From the NCBI GenBank assembly GCA_963617965.1, contig CAVEQO010000016.1, forward strand, positions 1 to 48,657: 48,657 nucleotides of DNA, read 5' to 3'. The notes below the pieces were generated by a model. It did no database searches, was not told where the DNA came from, and was given only the letters and a program-made list of their open reading frames with translations. This stretch comes from UBA6382 sp963617965. Its GTDB lineage: Bacteria > Bacteroidota > Bacteroidia > Bacteroidales > Bacteroidaceae. Both the position numbers and the translations under genes were made by a program. Shown piece by piece: positions 34,036 through 43,300 of this stretch; the first letter of the stretch is position 1; each line of letters begins with the position of its first letter.

Positions 34036-35472
34036 TTACCGGTCATTGTTTTCTTTTAGTGTAAATGCCGACGAGCCGTCAAAGCAGTGGGTACACAGCT
34101 GGCATTTGGGCAACCCGATGGCTTCCACAAGGGTTTCAAGCTTGGTGAACCTCAGGCTGGAGAGATTGAGACGTTTAGCTATCTCACTGACCATGCGCCT
34201 GTACTTCGGGGAGTCGGTGCGGGTGTATTCCGCAAGGATCTCTTCACCGACATTGTCGCCCTCAAATTCGCTGATTATGCGGCGGCAGATAAGTTCCATG
34301 TCGCTCTTCGACGAAGTGAAGTTGATGAACCTGCACCCGTAGACCAATGGCGGACAGGCTATGCGCATGTGCACCTCTTTGGCTCCCTGGCGGAACAACA
34401 CTGCGGTGTTGTCGCGGAGCTGGGTGCCGCGCACGATGGAGTCGTCGCAGAAAAGCAGACGTTTCCCTTTCAGGAGGTCTCTGTTCGATATCAGTTTCAT
34501 CTTTGCCACGAGGTTGCGCATCTTCTGGTTGCTGGGCATAAAGGACCGCGGCCATGTCGGGGTGTATTTGGCTATGCTGCGGAGATATGGTACGCCCCTG
34601 CCGACCGCATAGCCGGTGGCCATGCCGACACCCGAGTCCGGTATGCCGCATGCGCAGTCCACTTCCGTCTCGTCGTCCTTGCCCATGGCGCGGCCGCATT
34701 CAAAACGGACTTCCTCCACGTTGCGCCCCTCGTAGCATGATGTCGGAAAACCGTAGTATACCCACAGGAAAGAGCATATCTGCATCCGTTTGTTGGGCTT
34801 GCGCAACTGTTCCATCCCTTCTGCCGTAATCTTCACGATTTCGCCGGGACCGAGATAGCGTTCCGTCTCGTAGCCGAGGTTCGGAAACGCCGTGTTCTCG
34901 CTCGTCACGGCCATCGCATCGTCTTTCCTGCCTACCACTACGGGAGTGCGCCCCCATGAATCGCGTGCGGCAATGACACCGTCGCACGTCAGCAGCAGCA
35001 TTGAGCAGGACCCCTTTATCTTGTTGTAGACGTTTTCTATGCCCTCCACGAAATTGCGGCCCTTTATTATCAGCAGCGATACCAGTTCCGTGGGATTTAT
35101 CCTGCCCGACGTAAACTCCGACAGGTGCTCGCCCTCCCTTATCAGCTCATCCGCCAGTTCTTCTAGGTTGTTTATCTTTGCCACCGTAACAAGGGCAAAA
35201 CGGCCCAGATGGCTGTTTGTCAGCATGGGCTGGGCATCTGTGTCACTTATCACGCCTATGCCCGCACGGCCCGCGAACTTGTCCAGCTCGCTCTCAAAAC
35301 GTGGACGGAAATAAGAGTTTTCAAGATTATGGATTTCACGCTCAAAATGGCCTTCGTCATTCACCGTCGCAATACCGCCGCGGCGCGTGCCAAGATGGAA
35401 CTGGTAGTCTGTACCGTAGAATACGTCCGCAATGCAATCCTGCTTTGATACACAACCGAAAAAACCGCCCAT
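34036..35472 (-). CDS. PurF-like amidophosphoribosyltransferase paralogue without the N-terminal nucleophile
   Basis: 478 residues from the ATG at 35472 (MGGFFGCVSKQDC); a frame runs 45 codons further but starts upstream of the -7 box at 35518-35525. The C-terminal phosphoribosyltransferase part has the PRPP loop LLFCDDSIVRGTQ (339-351). The glutaminase part looks like an Ntn-hydrolase, but PurF needs Cys as the first mature residue and here residue 2 is Gly. The usual HRGQE and HNG motifs are also altered (GTRRGGIA, NSHLGRF). A CQLCTHC motif near the end (457-463) could bind metal. A similar paralogue is known in Bacteroidales; its role is unclear, and it may use ammonia or be regulatory. 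Confidence 0.8.
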   Translation of the reverse strand: MGGFFGCVSKQDCIADVFYGTDYQFHLGTRRGGIATVNDEGHFEREIHNLENSYFRPRFESELDKFAGRAGIGVISDTDAQPMLTNSHLGRFALVTVAKINNLEELADELIREGEHLSEFTSGRINPTELVSLLIIKGRNFVEGIENVYNKIKGSCSMLLLTCDGVIAARDSWGRTPVVVGRKDDAMAVTSENTAFPNLGYETERYLGPGEIVKITAEGMEQLRKPNKRMQICSFLWVYYGFPTSCYEGRNVEEVRFECGRAMGKDDETEVDCACGIPDSGVGMATGYAVGRGVPYLRSIAKYTPTWPRSFMPSNQKMRNLVAKMKLISNRDLLKGKRLLFCDDSIVRGTQLRDNTAVLFRQGAKEVHMRIACPPLVYGCRFINFTSSKSDMELICRRIISEFEGDNVGEEILAEYTRTDSPKYRRMVSEIAKRLNLSSLRFTKLETLVEAIGLPKCQLCTHCFDGSSAFTLKENNDR

Positions 35473-35517
35473 ATAATTGTTTGCTGTAATTTGTAATTGT
35501 TGGAAAAAATTGGAGTC

Positions 35518-35525
35518 CAAAGGTA
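35518..35525 (-). promoter_or_regulatory. Candidate -7 promoter box of the PurF-like gene
   Basis: Minus-strand TACCTTTG fits TAnnTTTG exactly, giving a leader of about 40 bases to the ATG at 35472 and arguing against upstream starts. A TTTG at 35540-35543 is only 14 bases away, shorter than the usual spacer. Confidence 0.45.
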
Positions 35526-35627
35526 GCGAAATTATCTCACAAAAGATTTCCACCGACGCACTTTTTTGAGCGGCAGCACCCAATCTCGTCATATTTGTGC
35601 GCCGCACTCGTCTGTACCATCCGAAAA

Positions 35628-35659
35628 TTTGGCGGTGTTGGTTTTTTGTCGTAACTTTG
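35628..35659 (+). promoter_or_regulatory. Bacteroidota-type promoter of tRNA-Arg (-33/-7)
   Basis: TTTG (35628-35631), a 20-base spacer and TAACTTTG (35652-35659) match the consensus exactly and share both the -7 sequence and the spacing of the rpsU promoter. Transcription should start a few bases before the tRNA at 35673. Confidence 0.85.
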
Positions 35660-35672
35660 CCGTATATGGTAC

Positions 35673-35744
35673 GTCCCTGTAGTTCAATGGATAGAACAGC
35701 AGTTTCCTAAACTGCTGATTTGGGTTCGATTCCCAGCGGGGATA
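35673..35744 (+). tRNA. tRNA-Arg (anticodon CCU)
   Basis: A 72-base cloverleaf: 7-bp acceptor with two G-U pairs (one at 1-72), D arm GTTC/GAAC, anticodon stem GCAGT/ACTGC with loop TTCCTAA (anticodon CCT at 35706-35708), 4-base variable loop, T arm with TTCGATT. The 3' CCA is not encoded. It reads AGG codons. It has its own promoter and a hairpin just downstream, and lies between the PurF-like gene and the end of rpoC. Confidence 0.95.
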
Positions 35745-35754
35745 CAACAGCAAG

Positions 35755-35788
35755 AGAGGCCCGGATGTCGATTGACATCCGGACCTCT
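35755..35788 (+). terminator. Hairpin after tRNA-Arg
   Basis: Stem 35755-35769 with 35774-35788 (15 pairs, one mismatch) around the loop GATT, 10 bases after the tRNA. Only a weak T-rich sequence (CTCTTGTCAT) follows, so it is a probable but not textbook terminator. Confidence 0.65.
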
Positions 35789-35964
35789 TGTCATGTCAGG
35801 GGTATACGACAAGGGGGATGGCGTAAAAGCTGTTTGTTCTGTTCTGACGCCACGGCAAAGGAAATAAAGAGGGACCTTTTCAACAAGACAGGAACGCACA
35901 GCATTACAGAAGCGTTGGCCTTCTGCTTCAACTATGGCCTTTTGCAGAGCCTGCGCATAACAAC
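35789..35964. other. Intergenic stretch between the tRNA-Arg hairpin and the rpoC hairpin
   Basis: About 175 bases with no gene I can support. A plus-strand frame stays open through it and through the tRNA, but it lacks a start of its own and resembles no family known to me. No integrase or repeat of the tRNA 3' end is found, so there is no sign of an integrated element at the tRNA. Confidence 0.4.
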
Positions 35965-36010
35965 CAACGGAAAGGGCCAAGCCGTCGTGACGGCTTGGCC
36001 CTTTCCGTTG
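35965..36010 (-). terminator. Perfect long hairpin after rpoC
   Basis: A perfect 22-base inverted repeat (35965-35986 with 35989-36010) separated by two bases, 12 bases after the rpoC stop. The minus-strand sequence that follows (GGTTGTTATG) is not a U-tract. The outer arm CAACGGAAAGGGCC is close to that of the hairpin at 30917-30964. It most likely ends or protects the tuf-rpoC transcript. Confidence 0.75.
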
Positions 36011-36022
36011 TTGACTGGCAGA

Positions 36023-39000
36023 CTAATACTCTGCGGGCTCAGTGTATGTCTGTTCCATGTTCTCCTCATACTCATCCTTGCTGCCAACAACCATGTCCTG
36101 GAACTGAGGCATTCCTGTTCCGGCAGGGATGAGGTGACCGCAGATAACGTTTTCCTTCATACCCTTGAGGTAGTCGACACGACCACGTATGGCGGCTTCG
36201 TTCAAGACCTTGGTCGTCTCCTGGAACGACGCGGCTGACATGAAGCTCGAAGTCTGGAGGGCAGCTCGCGTGATACCCTGAAGAATCTGGTTTGAAGTAG
36301 CGGGGATCGCATCACGCACCACAACGGGCTTGAGGTCACGGCGCTTGAGGTAGGAGTTTTCGTCACGCAGTTTGCGTGCGGTGACGATCATTCCATTGGT
36401 CATGTTCTCGCTGTCGCCAGAGTCCACAACGACTTTCTTGCCCCAGATACGGTCGTTCTCCTCAAAGAAGCTTATCTTGTCAACAAGGTCGTCCTCAAGG
36501 AAGTTGGTATCGCCGGCGTCCACGATGCGTACCTTGCGCATCATCTGGCGCACGATTACCTCAAAGTGCTTGTCGTTGATTTTCACACCCTGCAGGCGGT
36601 AAACGTCCTGTACCTCATTGACGATGTACTCCTGTACGGCTGTAGGACCGTTGATTGCCAGGATGTCGGCAGGGGTTATGACTCCGTCAGACAGCGGCGT
36701 GCCGGCACGGACATAGTCGTTTTCCTGCACAAGAATCTGGCGGCTCAGCGGCACCAGATATTTTTTGGAGTCGCCGACCTTGGGGGTTACAATGATCTCG
36801 CGGTTTCCGCGCTTGATGCTGCCCATGCTGATTTCACCGTCAATTTCGCTGACGATGGCAGGGTTGCTCGGGTTGCGGGCCTCAAAGAGTTCGGTCACGC
36901 GCGGCAGACCGCCGGTGATGTCACCGGCCTTGCCTACGGCGCGGGGAATCTTGACGAGCGTCTCACCCGTCTTGACCTGCGCCCCGTCTGCAACCACAAC
37001 ATGACCGCCGATAGGAAAGTTGTAGGTACGCACGACATTGCCGTCTTCGTCAACAACATGGCAGGCCGGAACTACCGACCGCTCCTTGGATTCTATGATT
37101 ATGATTTCGCGCAAACCAGTTGCTTCGTCTTCCTCTATGCGGTAGGTTACACCCTCCTTGACTCCGTCGAACTTGACCTTGCCGGCAGACTCGGTGACAA
37201 TCACGGCATTGAACGGGTCCCACTGGGCTATGACAGTGCCCGTTTCCACGACATCCCCGTCATGCACGAACAGCCGTGAACCGTAAGGTACATTCTGCGT
37301 CGAAAGGACGATGCCCGTGTTCTCGTCAACCTGACGAACCTCAGCCAGACGGCTGACAACAATCTGTCCGGGTGTCCCGTCGGGATTTACCACCTCGACA
37401 GTGCGTAGCTCGTCAAAGTCAAGGCGCGCCTTGTGACGGGCCTTGATGGTTGCGTTGGCCACTGCGTTCGACGCGATACCGCCGGCGTGGAACGTACGGA
37501 GCGTAAGCTGGGTTCCCGGCTCGCCGATTGACTGGGCGGCAATGACACCGACAGCCTCGCCGATCTGGACCATCTTGCTGGTGGCAAGATTGCGTCCGTA
37601 ACATTTCTGGCATACGCCGCGCTTGCTCTCGCACGTAAGCACCGAACGGATTTCAACCGTCTCTATAGGCGAGGCCTCTATCTGCGCAACGACAGCTTCG
37701 GTAATCTCCTCGCCCGCGGGAAGAATAAGCTCGCCCGTGGTGGGATTTATGATATCGTGAACGCTGACACGTCCCAATATGCGCTCGCCGAGCGAGGAGA
37801 TGACCTCGTCGCCGTCTTTCAGGGCAGAACACTCCAACCCGCGCAGCGTGCCGCAGTCCTCTTCGTTGATGATGACATCGTGGGCCACGTCAACCAGACG
37901 GCGTGTGAGATAACCGGCATCGGCTGTCTTCAGCGCCGTGTCGGCAAGACCCTTGCGCGCACCGTGGGTGGAGATGAAGTATTCAAGCACCGACATGCCC
38001 TCCTTGAAGTTGGAGAGAATAGGATTCTCGATGATCTGCGCGCCCTCAGCTCCTGCCTTCTGGGGCTTGGCCATCAGACCGCGCATACCGGCGAGCTGGG
38101 CTATCTGGTCAGCACTACCGCGTGCACCGGAGTCAAGCATCATGAAGACGGAGTTGAAACCCTGGTCGGCTTCGGTCATCTGCTTCATGAGGGTCTTCTT
38201 GAGGTTGTTGTTCACGTGAGTCCATGTGTCGATTACCTGATTGTAACGTTCCTTGTCGGTAATGAAACCCATGGAGTAGTTGGCTGTGATCTGCTCGACT
38301 TCCTCGTTGCCTTTCTGTACGAACTCGGCTTTCTCCTTGGGAATGATGATGTCGTCAAGGTTGAACGACAGACCGCCCTCATACGCCATCTTGTAACCGA
38401 GGTTCTTGATGCCGTCAAGGAAAGCGCAGGCGCGGTCCATACCCACGCTCTTGATCACCTTGGCTATGATGTCGCGGAGGGATTTCTTTGAAATGACGGT
38501 ATTTACATAACCTATTTCCTTCGGCACGATCTCATTCACGATGACACGGCCCACCGATGTTTCCACCATTGTGGGGACAATCTCACCGGAGTCGTTGAAA
38601 TCGTCAACGACTACCCTTACAATCGCATGTATGTCCACACGCTTCTCGTTGTAGGCAATGATGGCCTCCTCGGGACCGTAGAACGTGAGTCCCTCACCAA
38701 GCGCACCCGGGCGCAGTTTGGTGATATAATACAGTCCGAGCACCATGTCCTGCGAAGGCACCGTGATAGGCGCACCGTTGGCCGGGTTCAGGATGTTGTG
38801 GCTCTGGAGCATCAGTGTCTGAGCCTCGATTATGGCCTCGTTGCTCAGAGGGAGATGCACAGCCATCTGGTCGCCGTCAAAGTCGGCATTGAACGCCGTA
38901 CATGCCAGAGGATGGAGCTGAATGGCCTTGCCCTCTATCATCTTGGGCTGGAAAGCCTGGATACCCAGACGGTGAAGTGTCGGCGCACGGTTGAGCAATA

Positions 39001-40330
39001 CGGGATGCCCACGCATCACAAACTCCAGAATGTCCCATACAATAGGATCTTTGCGGTCTATTATGCGTTTGGCACTCTTGACCGTCTTGACCACGCCGCG
39101 CTCTATGAGACGGCGGATAATGAACGGTTTGTATAGCTCGGCAGCCATGAGCTTCGGCAAGCCGCACTCGCCCATGTTGAGCTCTGGACCTACCACAATC
39201 ACGGAACGTGCGGAATAGTCCACACGCTTGCCCAACAGGTTCTGGCGGAAACGGCCCTGCTTGCCCTTCAACGAGTCGCTCAAGGACTTCAGGGGGCGGT
39301 TGGAGTCACTCTTGACAGACGAACTCTTGCGGGAGTTGTCAAACAGGCAGTCCACTGCCTCCTGCAGCATACGCTTCTCGTTGCGCAGGATGACCTCTGG
39401 AGCCTTTATTTCTATAAGTCTGCGCAAACGGTTGTTGCGGATCAGCACCCGGCGGTACAGGTCGTTGAGGTCTGACGTGGCAAACCGCCCACCGTCAAGC
39501 GGCACGAGCGGACGCAGGTCCGGAGGAGTGACGGGAAGGATTTTCATCACCATCCACTCGGGACGGTTGATGCCCTTGCTCGAGCGGAAAGCCTCAACCA
39601 CCTGCAGGCGTTTCAAAGCCTCGGTCTTGCGCTGCTGCGACGTGTCGGTATGGGCACGGTCGCGAAGCTCAAACGACAGTTTGTCAAGATCTATGTTGCA
39701 AAGGAGGTCGTAGACTGCTTCCGCACCCATCTTGGCAACAAACTTTGCCGGGTCGGCATTGTCAAGCTGGGCATTGTCTGATGGGAGCTTGTCCATAAAT
39801 CCGAGATACTCGTCTTCCGAGAGAAGATCAAGTTTGCGGAGCACACCTTCCTCAATTCCGCGCTTGTCTTCTTCGTCTTTTGGGGCGAATACGCCGGGAT
39901 TGATTACAACATAACGCTCATAGTATATGATTGACTCCAGTTTCTTGGACGGGATGCCAAGGAGGTAGCTCATCTTGCTCGGAAGCGTACGGAAGTACCA
40001 GATGTGGGCCACTGGCACCTGGAGATTTATGTGGCCGCTGCGCTCGCGGCGCACTTTCTTCTCTGTCACCTCTACTCCGCAACGGTCGCACACCGTGCCC
40101 TTGTAGCGGATGCGCTTGTACTTACCGCAATTACACTCATAGTCCTTTATGGGACCAAAAATCTTCTCGCAGAACAAACCGTCACGCTCGGGCTTGTATG
40201 TGCGGTAATTGATGGTCTCGGGCTTTGTCACTTCGCCGTGAGAGTTTTCCAGAATCTCCTCCGGAGAAGCCAAACCAATAGTTATCTTGGAGAACGAACC
40301 CTTTGATTTTGTTTCTTTCTTGAATGCCAT
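36023..40330 (-). CDS. rpoC: RNA polymerase beta' subunit
   Basis: 1435 residues, the catalytic subunit. The N-terminal zinc site is CNC at 66-68 with CDRC at 81-84; the Mg-binding active-site motif NADFDGD is at 481-487; the trigger-loop region carries MRGLMAKPQ; a second Cys cluster (CESKRGVCQKCYGRNL) lies near residue 905. The N-terminus MAFKKETKSKGSFSKITIGLASPEEI is normal. It follows rpoB after 28 bases and ends the tuf-to-rpoC transcript. Length is a little above the E. coli protein (1407). Confidence 0.99.
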   Translation of the reverse strand: MAFKKETKSKGSFSKITIGLASPEEILENSHGEVTKPETINYRTYKPERDGLFCEKIFGPIKDYECNCGKYKRIRYKGTVCDRCGVEVTEKKVRRERSGHINLQVPVAHIWYFRTLPSKMSYLLGIPSKKLESIIYYERYVVINPGVFAPKDEEDKRGIEEGVLRKLDLLSEDEYLGFMDKLPSDNAQLDNADPAKFVAKMGAEAVYDLLCNIDLDKLSFELRDRAHTDTSQQRKTEALKRLQVVEAFRSSKGINRPEWMVMKILPVTPPDLRPLVPLDGGRFATSDLNDLYRRVLIRNNRLRRLIEIKAPEVILRNEKRMLQEAVDCLFDNSRKSSSVKSDSNRPLKSLSDSLKGKQGRFRQNLLGKRVDYSARSVIVVGPELNMGECGLPKLMAAELYKPFIIRRLIERGVVKTVKSAKRIIDRKDPIVWDILEFVMRGHPVLLNRAPTLHRLGIQAFQPKMIEGKAIQLHPLACTAFNADFDGDQMAVHLPLSNEAIIEAQTLMLQSHNILNPANGAPITVPSQDMVLGLYYITKLRPGALGEGLTFYGPEEAIIAYNEKRVDIHAIVRVVVDDFNDSGEIVPTMVETSVGRVIVNEIVPKEIGYVNTVISKKSLRDIIAKVIKSVGMDRACAFLDGIKNLGYKMAYEGGLSFNLDDIIIPKEKAEFVQKGNEEVEQITANYSMGFITDKERYNQVIDTWTHVNNNLKKTLMKQMTEADQGFNSVFMMLDSGARGSADQIAQLAGMRGLMAKPQKAGAEGAQIIENPILSNFKEGMSVLEYFISTHGARKGLADTALKTADAGYLTRRLVDVAHDVIINEEDCGTLRGLECSALKDGDEVISSLGERILGRVSVHDIINPTTGELILPAGEEITEAVVAQIEASPIETVEIRSVLTCESKRGVCQKCYGRNLATSKMVQIGEAVGVIAAQSIGEPGTQLTLRTFHAGGIASNAVANATIKARHKARLDFDELRTVEVVNPDGTPGQIVVSRLAEVRQVDENTGIVLSTQNVPYGSRLFVHDGDVVETGTVIAQWDPFNAVIVTESAGKVKFDGVKEGVTYRIEEDEATGLREIIIIESKERSVVPACHVVDEDGNVVRTYNFPIGGHVVVADGAQVKTGETLVKIPRAVGKAGDITGGLPRVTELFEARNPSNPAIVSEIDGEISMGSIKRGNREIIVTPKVGDSKKYLVPLSRQILVQENDYVRAGTPLSDGVITPADILAINGPTAVQEYIVNEVQDVYRLQGVKINDKHFEVIVRQMMRKVRIVDAGDTNFLEDDLVDKISFFEENDRIWGKKVVVDSGDSENMTNGMIVTARKLRDENSYLKRRDLKPVVVRDAIPATSNQILQGITRAALQTSSFMSAASFQETTKVLNEAAIRGRVDYLKGMKENVICGHLIPAGTGMPQFQDMVVGSKDEYEENMEQTYTEPAEY

Positions 40331-40358
40331 ATTGATTTATGATGTAAAAGAGGTAATT

Positions 40359-43300
40359 TTAATCTAATTTTATGCTAAGACCAAGACCGCGGAGCTCATG
40401 CAGAAGCACGTTGAGCGACTCCGGTATGCCGGGTGCCGGTATGGGGTCGCCCTTGACAATGGCCTCATAGGACTTGGCACGCCCTACCACATCGTCAGAC
40501 TTGATGGTAAGCATTTCCTGCAGCACATGCGACGCACCGAAAGCCTCAAGAGCCCACACCTCCATCTCTCCGAAACGCTGGCCACCGAACTGCGCCTTGC
40601 CGCCAAGCGGCTGCTGGGTGATGAGAGAGTACGGGCCGATGGAACGGGCGTGCATCTTGTCTTCAACCATGTGGCCGAGCTTCAGCATGTAGGTAACGCC
40701 CACCGTGGCTTTCTGGTCAAACTTCTCACCGGTCGCACCGTCATAGAGCTGGGTCGACCCCAAGTGGGGCAAGCCGGCCTTGTCCGTCCACTCTTCAAGG
40801 TCTTCCAAAGACGCTCCGTCAAAAATCGGAGTGGCGAACTTCACGCCCATCTTGCTGCCGGCATAGCCGAGCACAGCCTCGAAAATCTGGCCCAAGTTCA
40901 TACGCGACGGCACACCCAGAGGGTTAAGGACGATGTCTACGGGAGTCCCGTCCTCAAGGAACGGCATATCCTCCTGGCGGACAATCTTCGACACGATACC
41001 TTTGTTGCCGTGGCGGCCTGCCATCTTGTCGCCGACACCTATCTTGCGCTTCTTGGCCACAAGCACCTTGGCCAGCTGAAGTACGCCTGAAGGCAATTCG
41101 TCACCGATAGTGACAGCAAAGTTCTTGCGCTTGAGTTCCGCATCCTGCTCCCTGTATTTCTTGAGATAGTTCATCACAAGCGTGAAAATCAGCTTGTTGG
41201 TATGTTCATCCTTGGTCCAGCCGCTGAGCTGTATGGAGGAATAGTCTATCGCTTCAAGAACGGCCTTGGTGAACTTCGTACCCTCTGGTATCGCGACTTC
41301 TCCCAGATTGTTCTTGACCCCGCAAGCAGTCTGGTCTTTTGTCAGCACGAGGAGCTTCTCTACAAGAACCCCACGCAGCTTTGCCACGCTGGTTTCAAAG
41401 TCCTCCTGTATCTTCGCCAGCATTTTTTTGTCATCCGCACGCGAGGAACGGGTCTTCTGTGCACGGGCAAACATGTGCTTTTCGATTATTACACCCGAAA
41501 GCGATGGGTTGGCTTTCAGCGAAGCGTCTTTCACATCGCCGGCCCTGTCGCCGAAAATGGCGCGGAGCAGCTTCTCTTCCGGCGACGGGTCGCTCTCGCC
41601 CTTGGGAGTGATCTTTCCTATGAGGATATCTCCGGGTTCTACGCGCACACCGATACGCACCACACCGTTCTCGTCAAGGTTCCTGGTCGCTTCCTCGCTC
41701 ACGTTGGGGATGTCGGAAGTGAACTCTTCCTGGCCGCGCTTCGTTTCGCGCACAGCAAGGGAGTACTCGTCAACATGGACAGAGGTGAGGATATCCTCGC
41801 GCACCAGCCGCTCGTTGAGCACTATGGCATCCTCATAGTTGTAGCCCTTCCACGGCATATAGGCCACAAGGAGATTGCGGCCGAGTGCCAGCTCGCCCTG
41901 AGCCGTGGCATAGCCTTCCGTGAGGATGTCGCCGGGCTTGACCCTGTCGCCCTTCTTGCAGATGGGTCTGAGGTCTATCGTCATGTTCTGGTTCGTGCGG
42001 CGGAACTTGGGCAACTTGTATTCCTTCACCGCACTGTCAAAGCTTACAAACTCCTCATCGGCAGTGCGATCGTAGCGGATAACTATTCTGGAGGCATCGA
42101 CATACTCTACCACGCCTGCACCCTCCGCTGCTATCATGGTACGGGAGTCCTCGCACACTTGTTTCTCTATGCCGGTGCCCACTATAGGCTGCTCAGTTCT
42201 GATGAGAGGCACAGCCTGACGCATCATGTTCGATCCCATCAGGGCACGGTGGGCGTCATCATGTTCGAGGAACGGTATCAGAGCCGCTGCAATGGAGGCT
42301 ATCTGCTGCGGAGCGACATCCATAAGCTCAACCTGCGACGGCGGCACAACCGGATAGTCGGCATCCTGACGGCATTTCACCACCTTGCGTATGAAAGTAC
42401 CGTCATCATTGAGGGGAGCGTTGCCCTGCCCTATTATCCTCTGGTCTTCCTCCTCGGCAGAGAGATATACGATATTGTCGTTGTTCAGATCCACTACGGA
42501 ATTCTTGACCTTGCGGTACGGAGTCTCAATGAAACCGAGTTCGTTGATCTTCGCATAGACGCAGAGCGACGAAATAAGACCGATGTTCGGGCCTTCGGGA
42601 GACTCGATAGGACACAGACGGCCGTAGTGGGTATAGTGTACGTCACGTACCTCAAATCCGGCACGGTCACGGGTAAGACCGCCGGGGCCGAGAGCAGACA
42701 GACGACGCTTGTGTGTGACCTCCGCCAGCGGGTTCGTCTGGTCCATGAACTGCGAAAGGGGGTTGGCCCCGAAAAACGAGTTTATCACCGACGAAACGGT
42801 CTTCGAGTTGATCAAGTCCGTAGGAGAGAACACCTCATAGTCCCTCACGTTCATGCGCTCGCGGATAGTGCGGCTCATACGCGTCAGACCGATGTTGAAC
42901 TGGTTGGCCAGCTGCTCGCCAACCGTGCGCACACGGCGGTTGCTCAAGTGGTCGATGTCATCGAGCTGGGCCTTCGAGTTTATCAGCTGGATGAGATACT
43001 TGATAATCTCTATTATGTCCTCTTTGGTAAGCACACGGACATTGGCATCAGTCGTCAGTCCGAGCTTGTGGTTGATGCGGTAACGCCCCACCTCGCCCAA
43101 GTCATAGCGGCGGTCAGAGAAAAACAGGTTGTTTATCACCTCGCGGGCACTTGCGTCGTCAGCGGGATCTGCGTTGCGCAGCGAACGGTATATGGTATAT
43201 ACAGCCTCTATCTCCGAGTTGCTGGTGTCTTTCTGGAGAGTGTTGAAAATTATGGAATAGTCAAGGGCGGAACTGTCCTCCTTGTGTACAAGAATCTTCT

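Noticed and set aside
35673..35744. tRNA-Arg as an integration site with an island downstream
   Set aside because: No direct repeat of the tRNA 3' end and no integrase within the following bases; rpoC follows closely.
35720..36238. A plus-strand frame covering part of tRNA-Arg, the intergenic region and the end of rpoC
   Set aside because: It begins inside a tRNA and crosses two hairpins and the rpoC 3' end, so it is not a gene.
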